From: Campylobacterales bacterium
Lineage (GTDB): Bacteria > Campylobacterota > Campylobacteria > Campylobacterales > Sulfurospirillaceae
Length of the DNA: 64,000 nucleotides
Assembly (NCBI GenBank): GCA_024280575.1
Contig: JAJRPV010000003.1
Span: 1 to 64,000 of the forward strand
Direction of reading: 5' to 3'
Below, piece by piece: positions 19,063-29,420 of the stretch. Position 1 is the first letter of the stretch; every line of letters starts with the position of its first letter. A model generated the notes under the pieces. The model did not search any database. It saw nothing but the letters and a program-made list of their open reading frames with translations, and had not been told where the DNA came from. Position numbers and translations under genes: made by a program.

Positions 19063-21156
19063 ATGAAATCTGACAGTATTTACATATCGTCACTAGAACC
19101 GGCTACTGGTAGCCTAATAATAACCATGGGAATAATGGAGCTTTTAAAAGGTAAATTAAGCAGAGTTGCTTTTTTTAGACCTGTTATTGATGTATCAACT
19201 GAGAGAGATCATGATATTGCTTTTGTTCTTGAAAAATACGCATTAGATATGAGATATGAGGATTGTTATGGTTTTACTACGCACGAAATAGAAAATTTTA
19301 TAGCAGAAAACAAATTTAACTATTTTGTTGAGTCATTATTGGAAAAATTTAAGAAATTAGAAAAAGACTATGATTTTGTTGTGGTAGAGGGTTTGCATAA
19401 TTCTTCCTTTTCAAGTAGTTTTGATTTTGATATCAACTTGGCAATAGCACAAAACCTCGGTACTCCTTATATAACAGTATTGAAAGGAAAAAATAAAACT
19501 GCTATGGAAATTTTTGATGAAATATCCATAGAGACAGATTCAGTTAAAAATGCAGGATGTGCTCATATAGCAACTTTTGTGAATAGAATTGATCCGAAAA
19601 TCATAAACGAATTAAGAGGCAATTTACTTTCAATAGATACAAAAAAAACTCCAATTTATCTCCTTGAAGAAGTAACTGAATTAGATACTCCAACGGTTTC
19701 TGAAATCAAGAAAAGTCTAGGATGCATCCAAATACTCGGTGAAGAAAAAGATTTAAGAAGAGTTGTCAGGCAAAGCAAGATAGCAGCTATGAAATTAGAG
19801 AATTTTTTAGAATATCTTGAAGATGGAGATTTGATAATAGTTCCAGGAGACAGGTCGGATATCATCATAGGGTCTCTTAGCTCAGTATTTTCAAAAAATT
19901 ATCCAACTATCTCAGGAATACTGTTAACAGGAGGTATTTTGCCTCATAAATCCATAAAAAAACTCTTTAGTGGTTTTGACAGTTGCACTATGCCTATTTT
20001 AAGCGTTGAAGACGATACATATACCACTGCCATGAAAGTCAAAGATGTGCCAGCTGTAATTTCACCACAAAGTGATAGAAAAATTGCATTAGCTATGGGG
20101 CTTTTTTCATCCAATGTTGATACTAATTATCTAGGAAATAAAATAGTATCCGAAATTACAAGTGATACGATAACACCTATAATGTTTGAATTTGGACTTT
20201 TTGAAAGAGCTAGATCAAATAGAAAAAGAATTGTTCTGCCTGAAAGTAATGATGAGCGGATATTAAGAGCTACGGAAATACTACTAAGAAGAGATGTTGC
20301 ACAGATTATACTATTGGGTGATGAAAAGATAATCACAGAAAGAAGCAGGACTTTGGGTTTAGATATATCAAAAGCTGTTTTTATAAATCCAAAAAAATCT
20401 CAATTGATGGATAAATATGTGAATGTTTTTTATGAATTAAGAAAGAAAAAAGGATTAACACTTGAAGTTGCCAGACAATCCCTTGAGCTTGATAGCTATT
20501 TTGCTACGATGATGGTTCACTGTGGAGATGCCGACGGTATGGTTTCGGGTGCCGTTCATACTACCCAAGATACTATAAGGCCGGCACTTCAAATCATAAA
20601 AACAAAACCAGAAGTTTCGATTGTGTCTAGTGTATTTTTTATGTGTTTAGATACAAAAGTGCTGGTATATGGAGATTGCGCTGTAAATCAAGACCCAAAT
20701 GCCGAACAACTTGCACAAATAGCGATGACTTCATCACAAACAGCAAAAATATTCGGTATTGAACCTAGGGTTGCTATGCTTTCATACTCAACCGGAGATT
20801 CAGGCAAGGGAGATGATGTAGAAAAAGTGAGAGTTGCCGCAAACATAGTAAAAGAAAAGATGCCTGATTTGTTGGTTGAAGGACCTATTCAATATGATGC
20901 TGCGATAGATGCAAAAGTAGCAAAAACAAAGCTTCCAAATAGTAAAGTAGCAGGAAAAGCCACGGTCTTTATTTTTCCAGATTTAAATACTGGTAACAAT
21001 ACTTATAAAGCGGTTCAGAGAAGTTCCGGTGCTATAGCTATTGGACCGGTATTGCAAGGTTTAAATAAACCGGTAAATGATTTAAGTCGTGGTTGTTTGG
21101 TGGCGGATATCGTAAATACGGTTGCCATTACAGCAATACAAGCACAAGGAGAATAA
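19063..21156 (+). CDS. pta: Phosphate acetyltransferase, long form
   Basis: Interconverts acetyl-CoA and acetyl phosphate. It has 697 aa in the long enterobacterial-type layout: an N-terminal P-loop-like regulatory domain (about 1-200, with a degenerate loop EPATGSLIITMG), a DRTGG domain (about 220-330) and the catalytic PTA domain (about 375-690) with LPESNDERIL, GDADGMVSG and FPDLNTGNN. ackA follows after 3 bases. The 92-base upstream gap is AT-rich with tandem TTTTTTAA units and a TATAAT-like box near 19027. Confidence 0.96.
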   Translation: MKSDSIYISSLEPATGSLIITMGIMELLKGKLSRVAFFRPVIDVSTERDHDIAFVLEKYALDMRYEDCYGFTTHEIENFIAENKFNYFVESLLEKFKKLEKDYDFVVVEGLHNSSFSSSFDFDINLAIAQNLGTPYITVLKGKNKTAMEIFDEISIETDSVKNAGCAHIATFVNRIDPKIINELRGNLLSIDTKKTPIYLLEEVTELDTPTVSEIKKSLGCIQILGEEKDLRRVVRQSKIAAMKLENFLEYLEDGDLIIVPGDRSDIIIGSLSSVFSKNYPTISGILLTGGILPHKSIKKLFSGFDSCTMPILSVEDDTYTTAMKVKDVPAVISPQSDRKIALAMGLFSSNVDTNYLGNKIVSEITSDTITPIMFEFGLFERARSNRKRIVLPESNDERILRATEILLRRDVAQIILLGDEKIITERSRTLGLDISKAVFINPKKSQLMDKYVNVFYELRKKKGLTLEVARQSLELDSYFATMMVHCGDADGMVSGAVHTTQDTIRPALQIIKTKPEVSIVSSVFFMCLDTKVLVYGDCAVNQDPNAEQLAQIAMTSSQTAKIFGIEPRVAMLSYSTGDSGKGDDVEKVRVAANIVKEKMPDLLVEGPIQYDAAIDAKVAKTKLPNSKVAGKATVFIFPDLNTGNNTYKAVQRSSGAIAIGPVLQGLNKPVNDLSRGCLVADIVNTVAITAIQAQGE

Positions 21157-21159
21157 AAT

Positions 21160-22356
21160 ATGAAGATTTTAGTGCTTAACAGCGGTAGTTCGTCCATAAA
21201 ATTTCAACTTTTTGATGCTAATACAAACAAATCTTTGGTAAGCGGAATCATAGAGCAAATCGGAGAGAGGAAATCTCATGCAAAAATACAATTTAAAGAT
21301 GAAAATGGTCAAAATATCATATTAGAAAAAAATATCGCTATAAAAGATCATAAAGCCGGACTTGAGATTATGAATGCCCTTTTAATAGAATCTAAAATTA
21401 TCAAAGACTTGTGTGAATTGGACGGTATCGGGCACAGAGTTGTGCATGGCGGTGAAAAATTTTCAAAACCTACAATCATAAGCAATGAAGTGATAAAAGA
21501 GATTGAGAAGTTGATACCTTTGGCGCCTTTACACAATCCTGCAAATCTTGATGGAATTAAAAGTTCGATTGAGCACTGTCCAAATGTGCCTCAAGTAGCT
21601 GTTTTTGATACTGCGTTTCATTCGAGTATTCCAAAATATGCCTATATGTATGCACTTCCTTATGAAACTTATGAAAAAGATGGTGTAAGAAGATATGGAT
21701 TTCATGGAACTTCTCATCATTTCATAACAAAAGAAGCAGCTAAATTTTTGGATATGGATGTAAATAAATTAAATGCCATAACTCTTCACCTGGGCAATGG
21801 CGCTAGCATGAGCGCTGTAAAAAATGGCAAAAGTATAGATACTTCGATGGGTTTAACTCCGCTTGAAGGACTTATTATGGGAACAAGATGTGGGGACATA
21901 GACCCGGCTATCATTTTTTACCTTTCAAGAACAGAAGGCCTAAGTATAGATGAACTTGATAATATGCTAAATAAAAAAAGTGGGTTAAAAGGAGTCTGCG
22001 GTAACAACGACATGAGAGAAATCGGAGAATTAGCAAAAGAGGGCAACAAGAAAGCCAAACTCGCTTTGGAAATGTTCAGTTATAGAATTAAGAAATACAT
22101 AGGCTCATACTCGGCAGTTTTAGGAAGAGTTGATTGTTTGATTTTTACAGGAGGAATTGGCGAAAATGATATAGAAGTGAGAAAAAACAGTTGTTCAAAT
22201 CTTGAAAATTTTGGAATTTCACTTGATTTGGACAAAAATAACCAAAGAGCAAAAGAGACAATAGATATTAGCTCAAACGAGAGTAAAGTAAAAGTTCTGG
22301 TAATTCCTACAAATGAAGAACTTGAAATCGCTTTACAGGTAAAATCTTTGATTTAA
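21160..22356 (+). CDS. ackA: Acetate kinase
   Basis: Transfers phosphate between acetyl phosphate and ADP. It is an ASKHA-fold enzyme of 398 aa. Visible motifs are NSGSSSIKFQLFD at the N-terminus, GHRVVHGGEKF, AFDTAFH, RRYGFHGTSH, LHLGNGASMSAV, DTSMGLTPLEGL and FTGGIGEND. With pta it forms the acetate overflow and assimilation pair in one operon, closed by the hairpin at 22373-22401. Confidence 0.97.
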   Translation: MKILVLNSGSSSIKFQLFDANTNKSLVSGIIEQIGERKSHAKIQFKDENGQNIILEKNIAIKDHKAGLEIMNALLIESKIIKDLCELDGIGHRVVHGGEKFSKPTIISNEVIKEIEKLIPLAPLHNPANLDGIKSSIEHCPNVPQVAVFDTAFHSSIPKYAYMYALPYETYEKDGVRRYGFHGTSHHFITKEAAKFLDMDVNKLNAITLHLGNGASMSAVKNGKSIDTSMGLTPLEGLIMGTRCGDIDPAIIFYLSRTEGLSIDELDNMLNKKSGLKGVCGNNDMREIGELAKEGNKKAKLALEMFSYRIKKYIGSYSAVLGRVDCLIFTGGIGENDIEVRKNSCSNLENFGISLDLDKNNQRAKETIDISSNESKVKVLVIPTNEELEIALQVKSLI

Positions 22357-22372
22357 CAAGCATTTCTTAAGT

Positions 22373-22401
22373 GTATCCTCATATCCTCTCTATGAGGATA
22401 C
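22373..22401 (+). terminator. Intrinsic terminator after pta-ackA
   Basis: A perfect 11-bp stem (GTATCCTCATA with its complement) closes a 7-base loop, 16 bases after the ackA stop. A T-rich stretch follows about 14 bases later rather than directly, so efficiency is uncertain. Confidence 0.65.
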
Positions 22402-22478
22402 ATATTCAAAAAAGTGATTTTTTAAGTTTTTTTTAAAATTTTTTTGTTTTACTTGTTATAAAAACAAAGGATAATAAT

Positions 22479-23243
22479 ATGTTGAAAAAAAGCTTTTTAA
22501 TTTTTGTAGTTGCCTTATTTGGCACATTGGCTTTACATGCGGGAGGTTTTGATGGTTTTTATAAAAAATTTGGAGAACTTAAGGTAAATCAAGGTTACGA
22601 AAAAACAAATAAAAAAATAAAAAAAATGGCTAAAAAATTTAGCTATTATGCATCTGTGCAGGAAGTAAAAGATGCCCTTGCCGGAAAAAAAATAGACGGA
22701 AAACCTGTTGTTGTAATTGATTCAAGAACAAAAAAAGAACAGGCAGGATTAGAGCTCAAGGGTGTTACCCATGCCAATTTAAGAGGATGGAATAAATCTT
22801 TTGAATCTAAAAATATGCACAGTAACAATATAGGTGCAATTTATAATTATTGCCGAACCGGTACTGATGTTGCAGGAAGTATCGTAAATCTTGAGTGGTT
22901 ATTCCAAGGAAAAGGTAAGATTTTTGGTTTGAAAGATATGGTCCAAGCTTGTTATCCAACAACATCAAAAAGCGGGAATGTGCTTGATGCCAAACTCAAT
23001 GTAAAACATGTTTTCGTACAAAAAGCAAAAAACGGTTCATACTACGAAGTTAATTGCCAGGAAGTTAAAGATTCTTGCTCTCCGGTAGATGTTTTTACAA
23101 AAGGGGATATTGATTTTATGAAAGGTGATAATGAAAAGTTACCGATGACTTTCACAGCAAAAAGCAAAAAACTAAATAAAAAAGTAACTCTATACAAAGG
23201 TGCAGACGATAGATATTATAGAAAAGGTTGCTTGGAAAAGTAA
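22479..23243 (+). CDS. Periplasmic rhodanese-domain protein
   Basis: Protein of 254 aa with a signal peptide (MLKKSFLIFVVALFGTLALHAGG). The rhodanese domain spans about residues 55-150, with VVVIDSRTKKE and the active-site loop YCRTGTD carrying Cys125. A lysine-rich C-terminal region of about 100 residues with four more cysteines (ACYP, VNCQE, DSCSP, GCLEK) has no recognised domain. A sulfur-transfer or disulfide role in the periplasm is plausible in a sulfur-metabolising lineage, but this is inferred. It stands alone between pta-ackA and a convergent gene. Confidence 0.82.
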   Translation: MLKKSFLIFVVALFGTLALHAGGFDGFYKKFGELKVNQGYEKTNKKIKKMAKKFSYYASVQEVKDALAGKKIDGKPVVVIDSRTKKEQAGLELKGVTHANLRGWNKSFESKNMHSNNIGAIYNYCRTGTDVAGSIVNLEWLFQGKGKIFGLKDMVQACYPTTSKSGNVLDAKLNVKHVFVQKAKNGSYYEVNCQEVKDSCSPVDVFTKGDIDFMKGDNEKLPMTFTAKSKKLNKKVTLYKGADDRYYRKGCLEK

Positions 23244-23256
23244 TTTTTTTCGATGG

Positions 23257-23281
23257 CCTTGTAGTATTTTAAACTACAAGG
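23257..23281. terminator. Hairpin between convergent genes
   Basis: A perfect 9-bp stem (CCTTGTAGT with its complement) closes a 7-base loop, between the rhodanese stop and the restored end of the threonine aldolase gene, which it overlaps. There is no adjacent T-run on either strand, so terminator function is tentative. Confidence 0.4.
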
Positions 23282-24307
23282 TATTCTCTTCGATAAAATC
23301 TATAAACTCATCGATTATGCTCTCTTTCGCATTCCAAGATATCACAAGTCTTATGGCTGAATTATCCCTGTCTATTTTTGCCAAACATAAAAACCATATA
23401 ATTTTTCTATTTTTTTAATCATATCATTTGGTAAAATAGGAAAAATTTGGTTTGTGAAAGAATTTGTTAAAAAAGGGATATTTTGTTTTTTGAAAGACAA
23501 AGTGATTTTTTCAGCCATCTTATTTGCATGAGTTGCCAGTTTATAAAAAAGCTTATCTTGAAATAAAACCATAAACTGCAATCCCAAAACTCTTCCTTTT
23601 GACATCAACGCACCTTTTTGCTTTAGATTATAAGTAAAATCTTCCTTCAAGTTATCATTGTTTATGACTATTGCCTCACCAAGAAGTGCTCCGTTTTTTG
23701 TACCTCCTATATAAAAAATATCAACCAATTTGGATATATTATGCAGGGTTAAATCATTTTTTGAAGAACAAAGAGCCGAGCCGAGTCTAGCGCCATCCAT
23801 AAAGAGAAATAATTTATTTTCTTTACAGAACCTTGATAGCTTTTCTAGTTCATCTTTTTTATAAATTGTACCGAGTTCTGTAGAGTTGGAGATATACACC
23901 ATCTTTGGTTTAACAATATGAGGGGCTTCGGTATGAACATCTAACACTTGTTTGATATCATCAATTCTTAGCTTTCCATTTTTGCTTTTTACAGTATTTA
24001 TTTTATGACCGACTGCTTCAATTGCTCCTGCTTCGTGTATATTGATATGTCCACTATCAGCTGATATTACAGATTCATACGGTCTTAAAACAGAAGATAT
24101 AATAATCAAATTTGCTTGAGTACCACCGGAAACAAAATAGATATCTGATTTTTCATTTTTAATCTCTTTTTGGATTAGCTCTTTTGCTTTTTTGGAATAC
24201 TCATCATCTCCGTAACCTTCTTGCTGGTCAAAATTGACCTTTTCTAATGCTTTTAAGATATTGGGATGGCAGCCTTCACTGTAATCATTTTTAAAACTGT
24301 ATTTCAT
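23274..24307 (-). pseudogene. ltaE: Low-specificity L-threonine aldolase, 1-base frameshift near the C-terminus
   Basis: PLP enzyme cleaving L-threonine or L-allo-threonine to glycine and acetaldehyde. The start is ATG 24307 (MKYSFKNDYSEGCHP); codons before it are not family-like. Motifs are FVSGGTQANL, FMDGARLGSAL and the PLP lysine in YIGGTKNGAL. The uninterrupted frame ends at a TAG (23372-23374) right after FYVWQK. Adding one A to the A5 run (plus-strand T5 at 23375-23379) restores IDRDNSAIRLVISWN, which is the expected C-terminus, up to a stop at 23274, for 344 residues. The stop removes about 33 C-terminal residues that are part of the fold. Confidence 0.83.
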
Positions 24308-24350
24308 ATTGAAATTATAGTATAATTCACTAAAAAAACATAGGATATTA

Positions 24351-25870
24351 ATGCTTTTTAGTGAAAAAAATATACCTAAACTCATCATCTTAACTCCCAT
24401 ATTTACTATTATTATTTTAACAATATTTGTAACCATTTTTCTTGTGAGCTCCCAAAATAAATATTTTGAGAATCAAAGCAAGCTACTTGAAAAGAAATAC
24501 ATATTAAAGCAAAAGTCTCTGCTTGTTTCGGAAGTAAACAAGGTTGTAAAATACATAGAATACAATAGAGTAAATTTGAAAAATATCAAAGAAAAAATCT
24601 TAAAAAATTTATAACAAATTACATAGACACTATTCGATATGGAGATAATGGTTATATCTGGATACATAATACTGACTATTATCTTATATCACACCCTTTT
24701 AGAAAAAAAAGCGTTGGCAAGTATGATATAAATCTAAAGGATGAATCTGGAAAATTCATAACAAGAGCCTTTGTAAGTATTGCCGTTAGTAATCCTGATG
24801 GTGGATTTTTGGAGTATTACTGGAGAAAACCAAATGCTAAAACTGCGACTAAAAAAATTGGATTTGTAAAATTATATGCTCCGTGGAAATGGGTTATAGG
24901 TTCTGGTTTATACATAGATGATATCTCAAAATCCATAAAGAAAGAGAAAAGCTTATTGCAAAAAAGGATCAATAAGCAGATACAAACTATTGTATTAATA
25001 GCTCTTTCATTTATGTTCCTAGTAGGCATACTCTCTTTTGTAATTTCTAAAAATATCATAAATGCTTTAAACTTCCACAAGCAAAAAGTATATGAAAACG
25101 AAGCCGCCTTAAAGACAAAAATTGCAAATGCCATTGTTGAATCTCAAAAAAAAGACAGGGCTCTATTTTACCAATCAAGACTTGCTCAAATGGGGGAGAT
25201 GATCAGTATGATTGCCCATCAGTGGAAGCAACCCTTAAGCGAGATAAGTTGTATTTTTATGGAATTAGAGACGGCATATAAGTTTAAAAAATTAAATGAC
25301 GACTATATTCTTGAGTGTGCAAAGGATGGAGATAAAATTACGGATTTCATGAGTAAAACAATAGAAAATTTTAGAAATTTTTTCAAACCAGATAAAACAA
25401 AAGAAATTTTTGATATAAATTTAGCTATAGATGAAGCTTTGAGCATAATAGGAGCAACCATTGAAAATTCAAATGTAAAAATATCTAAGGAGTTGGGCAA
25501 AAATCTATTGATACTCGGCTATCCAAATGAATTTGCACAGGTAATTCTAAATATACTTTTAAATGCAAGAGATGTTCTTGTTTCTAGAAAGGTTATAGAG
25601 CCAAAAATTCATATCGAAACATACGAAAAAAATAACATTGTTTTTATTGAAATTTTAGATAATGCCGGCGGTATAAAATATGAGATAATGGATAAAGTTT
25701 TTAATCCGTATTTTAGTACCAAAGACAAAACAAATGGGACTGGATTGGGACTTTATATGTCAAAAATGATAATAGAAAAGAGTATGGGGGGTACACTTAT
25801 CGTGAAAAATGAAAATTTAGGGGCAAAATTTATCATAAAGGTAACAAATGAATCTGATAGACAGGCTTAA
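24351..25870 (+). pseudogene. Cache-domain sensor histidine kinase, 1-base frameshift
   Basis: Membrane sensor kinase. An N-terminal helix (about 13-33) is followed by a periplasmic single-Cache domain (motifs YGDNGYIWI, HPFR, GFVKLYAPWKWVIGSGLY), a second helix (about 205-230), HisKA with the phosphoacceptor in IAHQWKQPL, and HATPase with NILLNARD, DNAGGI and GTGLGL. The frame breaks at 24602-24610: the first part stops at 24612 and the second continues as FITNYIDTIRYGDNG. One extra base in the A6/T3 run joins them into 506 residues. The next gene is its response regulator. The TRAP/pxp operon downstream suggests an organic or amino acid ligand. Confidence 0.83.
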
Positions 25871-26525
25871 AAATTTAACTCTTCTGTGCGTTGAAGACAA
25901 TATTGGAGTGAGAAAAAGATTGGTTAAAACACTAAATTTCTATTTTAAGACAGTTATTGAGGCAAGTGACGGCAAAGAAGCTTTTGAAATATATGAAAAT
26001 TCTAAAATTGATGGAATCATAACTGATATTGATATGCCTAAAATTGATGGTATAACTTTAGCAAAAAATATTAGAAAAAAAGATAAAAATATGCCATTAA
26101 TAATATTAACCGCATACAGTAATGAAGAATATTTACTAGAGCTTATAAATTTAAATATAAATCATTTTATATTGAAACCGATTAACAATGAGAAGCTTCA
26201 AATCGCTCTAAATAAAGTTTATAACAAAAATATTAGTGAAGTTATAGAAATAAATAATAACCTAAAGATAAATCTAAACTCAATGGAGATAAAAAACGGT
26301 GAAACTTTAACAAGAATAACAAATAGAGAAAAACTTTTTTTAAAACTTCTATATAAGAATAGAGGTAGTATAACCACATACCAAAACATACAAGACAATG
26401 TTTGGCAAAATGATATCATGAGCCAAACCGCACTTAAAACATTTATTAAAGTCTTGAGAAAAAAATTCCCTATTGAAGTGATAGAAAATATTTCAGGAGT
26501 TGGATATAGATTTTGTAACTTTTAG
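25848..26525 (+). CDS. OmpR/PhoB family response regulator
   Basis: Transcription factor of 225 aa. The receiver domain (1-120) has the acidic pair in CVEDN, phosphoacceptor D60 in TDIDMP, and the Thr/Lys switch in LTAYS and LKP. The C-terminal winged-helix effector domain (about 135-225) ends in GVGYRF. It overlaps the kinase gene by 23 bases, with its own AAAGG ribosome site. Tandem 11-bp repeats about 50 bases past its stop (26571-26592), upstream of dctP, are the likely target. Confidence 0.9.
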   Translation: MNLIDRLKNLTLLCVEDNIGVRKRLVKTLNFYFKTVIEASDGKEAFEIYENSKIDGIITDIDMPKIDGITLAKNIRKKDKNMPLIILTAYSNEEYLLELINLNINHFILKPINNEKLQIALNKVYNKNISEVIEINNNLKINLNSMEIKNGETLTRITNREKLFLKLLYKNRGSITTYQNIQDNVWQNDIMSQTALKTFIKVLRKKFPIEVIENISGVGYRFCNF

Positions 26526-26570
26526 TTACATGTAGAGAAAATTTTTATCTTTTTATCTTATTTGGCATCA

Positions 26571-26592
26571 ATCCTCACTTTTTTCTCACTTC
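26571..26592 (+). promoter_or_regulatory. Tandem 11-bp direct repeat before a -10 box, candidate response-regulator site
   Basis: CTCACTT occurs at 26574-26580 and 26585-26591, exactly one helical turn apart; 8 of 11 positions match between the two units. A TATAGT box follows at 26600-26605. OmpR/PhoB-type regulators are known to bind such 11-bp tandem repeats at the -35 region of activated promoters. The regulator gene lies immediately upstream. Confidence 0.55.
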
Positions 26593-26633
26593 TAATTAGT
26601 ATAGTGTAATAACATAAATTCAAAGGAGAACAC

Positions 26634-27589
26634 ATGTTAAAAAAAGTAATAGTGGCGGTAAGCGCTGCATCACTTATGTTTGCAGGAACTGTAAATATGG
26701 ATTTGAACGCAAAGTATGGAGCTACAAATTTCCATACGATTGGTGCTGTTAATTATGCAAAACTTGTTAAAAAATATACAAATGGAAGTGTAAATATAAC
26801 TGTACATCCGGGAAGCTCGCTTGTTAAAGGAAATGCTCTTAAAGCTGTAAAAGACGGTGTTGTGCCCATGACAGACATGTTTATACCTTTTACTGCCGGT
26901 GGCGGTAAAGTATTTGGTATCTCAGCTCTGCCTTTTGTAGCTTCTTCGTATGATGATGCTTACAAATTATATCAAATCTCAAAACCTGCTTATGAAAAAA
27001 CTGCTAAAAAATGGAATCAAAAACTTTTATATGCAGTTACTTGGCCACCAAGTGGAATTTATACAAAAAAGCTTTAAATTCAACAGCTGATTTTGCTGGT
27101 GTAAAAGCAAGAACTTATGATAAAAACTCGGCAAATTTTGTTAAGATGGCTGGTGGTAGTGCGGTAGCTCTTCCTTGGGGAGAAGTTTATTCGGCTCTTA
27201 GTACAGGATTAGTAAATGCAGTAGTTACATCATCAGAAAGTGGAAAAAACGGTAAATTATGGGAAGTTTTAAGTCACTTTACTAAAATTGGCTATGCTTA
27301 TCCTTTGCAAGCTGTTACAATCAATCTTGATTATTGGAATTCTCTTGATAAAGCTCAGCAAAAAGCTATGTTGAAAGCTGCCAAAGAGACTGAAAAAGCA
27401 CAGTGGGATATAAGCAGAAATATAGACAAGGAAGATCTTGCGATATTGGCAAAACATGGTATGAAAGTAAGCGATCCTACTCCAACATTGAAAAAACAAT
27501 TGGCTGATGTTGGTGCAAAAATGTTAAAAGCTTATCTCAAAGATGCAAATAGTGATATAAAGAAAATCTTCAAAGAGTATAGAAAATAG
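26634..27589 (+). pseudogene. dctP: TRAP transporter substrate-binding protein DctP, 1-base frameshift
   Basis: Periplasmic ligand-binding subunit with a signal peptide (MLKKVIVAVSAASLMFAGTV), the family segment VNITVHPGSSL and the C-terminal EVYSALSTGLVNAV region. The frame breaks at the A6 run 27065-27070: the first part ends in YTKKL and stops at 27075, the second resumes as KKALNSTADFAGVKARTY. One added A gives 318 residues, normal for DctP. AAAGGAG precedes the start. It leads the dctPQM-pxpABC operon, so the ligand may be 5-oxoproline or a related acid. That ligand is inferred from context only. Confidence 0.85.
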
Positions 27590-27591
27590 AA

Positions 27592-28083
27592 ATGTTAATA
27601 AATTTTCTTATAAAATTTGAAAAAAAGCTCTCAGGATTGGGGGCTTTTTTATCATCTTTATTCATTATTTCCCTGATACTTCTTATACTAACTGAGATTT
27701 TTTTAAGATCATTTTTGAACAAATCCACAATGTTGGCAGATGAATACAGTGGTTATTTTTATCTAGCTTCTGTATTTTTAGGATTAGGCTATACTTTTAG
27801 TCAAAAAGGACACATTAGAATCAATATTTTAACAGCTAGAGTTTCTAAAAAAATACAAAACTATTTTGATATTTTTGCTGGAACTATCACGCTTGCAGTT
27901 ATATCTTTTATATTTTATAGAGTAATTCTTATGACTTTGGATGCTTATAATTTTAATATACTCTCGGAAGGAGTTTCTGAAACACCTATCTATCTTACAC
28001 AAATACCCATGATTGTAGGCTCATTTATATTTGTTATCTCTCTTTTTGTTTTTGTGATAAAAAGGATAAAAAGTGATAGCTGA
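27592..28083 (+). CDS. dctQ: TRAP transporter small permease DctQ
   Basis: Small inner-membrane subunit of 163 aa with four predicted helices (about 18-38, 50-68, 88-110, 132-156) and the family segment ADEYSGYFYLASVFLGLGYTF. It starts 2 bases after dctP and overlaps dctM by 11 bases. It pairs with DctM to form the sodium-coupled secondary transporter served by DctP. Confidence 0.9.
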   Translation: MLINFLIKFEKKLSGLGAFLSSLFIISLILLILTEIFLRSFLNKSTMLADEYSGYFYLASVFLGLGYTFSQKGHIRINILTARVSKKIQNYFDIFAGTITLAVISFIFYRVILMTLDAYNFNILSEGVSETPIYLTQIPMIVGSFIFVISLFVFVIKRIKSDS

Positions 28084-29410
28084 TCCATTAACTCTTACTA
28101 TTGTTTTATTGGTTGTTATGTTTGCTTTTTTACTCTCATCTGTTTGGATTGGAGTATCTTTGATGCTTACTGGTATCTTTGGTATGCTTATTTTTAAAGT
28201 AAACCTTCCACCTAGTATTCATATTTGGGATAAGATTGGTGATTTGCTCTCTTCATCCTTGTATGATTCATTGAACTCTTGGTCGCTAGCGGCTCTGCCT
28301 ATGTTTATTTTTATGGGTGAATTATTATATAAATCTTCCATATCTACAAAATTATTAAATGGACTAATACCTTGGCTCACCAAAGTTCCGGGAAGACTTC
28401 TACATGTAAATGTAGCAGCTTGCTCATTGTTCGCTGCAGTTTCGGGCTCATCAGCAGCGACAACTGCTACAGTTGGCAAGATAACATTAAGTGAGCTCAA
28501 AAAAAGAGGATATAGTAAATCTTTAGCTATAGGTTCACTTGCCGGAAGCGGAACTCTGGGATTTTTGATACCTCCTAGTTTGATTATGATTATATATGGT
28601 GTTTTATCAAATGTGTCTATCGGTCAACTTTTCATAGGCGGTATTCTGCCCGGAATTTTACTTGCCAGCTCTTACGCTTTATATATAATGATTGCGGCAA
28701 CCATAGATAAGGGCGTAGTTCCCGCACAAGAAGAAGAAGTTACCTGGAAAATGAGACTGCATTCTTTAAAAGATTTAGCTCCTATTTTTTCTTTGATTAT
28801 TTTGGTTTTAGGAAGTATTTATGCTGGCTTTGCTACTCCAACCGAAGCAGCAGCTCTAGGGGTTTTGGGTTCCATTATTTTGGGGTTCTACTTTAAAAGC
28901 TTAGATTTTGAAGTTTTTAAAACAGCTATGTTAAATTCCATAAAAACAACTGTCATGATTAGTTTTATCATAGCAGGTGCAGGATTTTTATCTCAAGTTG
29001 TTGGATTTCTAGGAATCGCAAGAGCTCTTAGTGAATACATAGCATCTTTGGGATTATCACCTTACATGTTGATATTCGTTGTCGGGATTATGTATATGAT
29101 TTTAGGCATGATGTTAGATGGTATTTCTATGGTTGTTATGACCTTGCCAATTGTTTTGCCAATTATCACGCTAGCTGGTTATGATCCGCTTTGGTTTGGT
29201 ATCTTTTTAGTGCTTATGGTTGAGCTTTCCCAGATACCTCCTCCTGTTGGTTTTTCTTTGTTTGTTATACAAAGTATTTCAGGAGAAAAAATAGATTATA
29301 TTTTAAAAGCTACTTTTCCATTTTTTATCATAATGATTTTAATAGTTGTGGTTTTAACGGCGTTCCCTGAGATAACACTTTATTTACCAGCCAAAATGGT
29401 GCATGGTTAA
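28073..29410 (+). CDS. dctM: TRAP transporter large permease DctM
   Basis: Large permease of 445 aa with about 12 helices. The GTG start at 28073 follows AAAAAGGA. Typical motifs are AAVSGSSAATTATVGK, GSLAGSGTLGFLIPPS, FATPTEAAALGV and the late PPPVGFSLFV. It overlaps dctQ, and the pxpA start lies 10 bases past its stop. This last link ties the transporter to 5-oxoproline breakdown. Confidence 0.94.
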   Translation: MIADPLTLTIVLLVVMFAFLLSSVWIGVSLMLTGIFGMLIFKVNLPPSIHIWDKIGDLLSSSLYDSLNSWSLAALPMFIFMGELLYKSSISTKLLNGLIPWLTKVPGRLLHVNVAACSLFAAVSGSSAATTATVGKITLSELKKRGYSKSLAIGSLAGSGTLGFLIPPSLIMIIYGVLSNVSIGQLFIGGILPGILLASSYALYIMIAATIDKGVVPAQEEEVTWKMRLHSLKDLAPIFSLIILVLGSIYAGFATPTEAAALGVLGSIILGFYFKSLDFEVFKTAMLNSIKTTVMISFIIAGAGFLSQVVGFLGIARALSEYIASLGLSPYMLIFVVGIMYMILGMMLDGISMVVMTLPIVLPIITLAGYDPLWFGIFLVLMVELSQIPPPVGFSLFVIQSISGEKIDYILKATFPFFIIMILIVVVLTAFPEITLYLPAKMVHG

Positions 29411-29420
29411 AGGATTTTTT

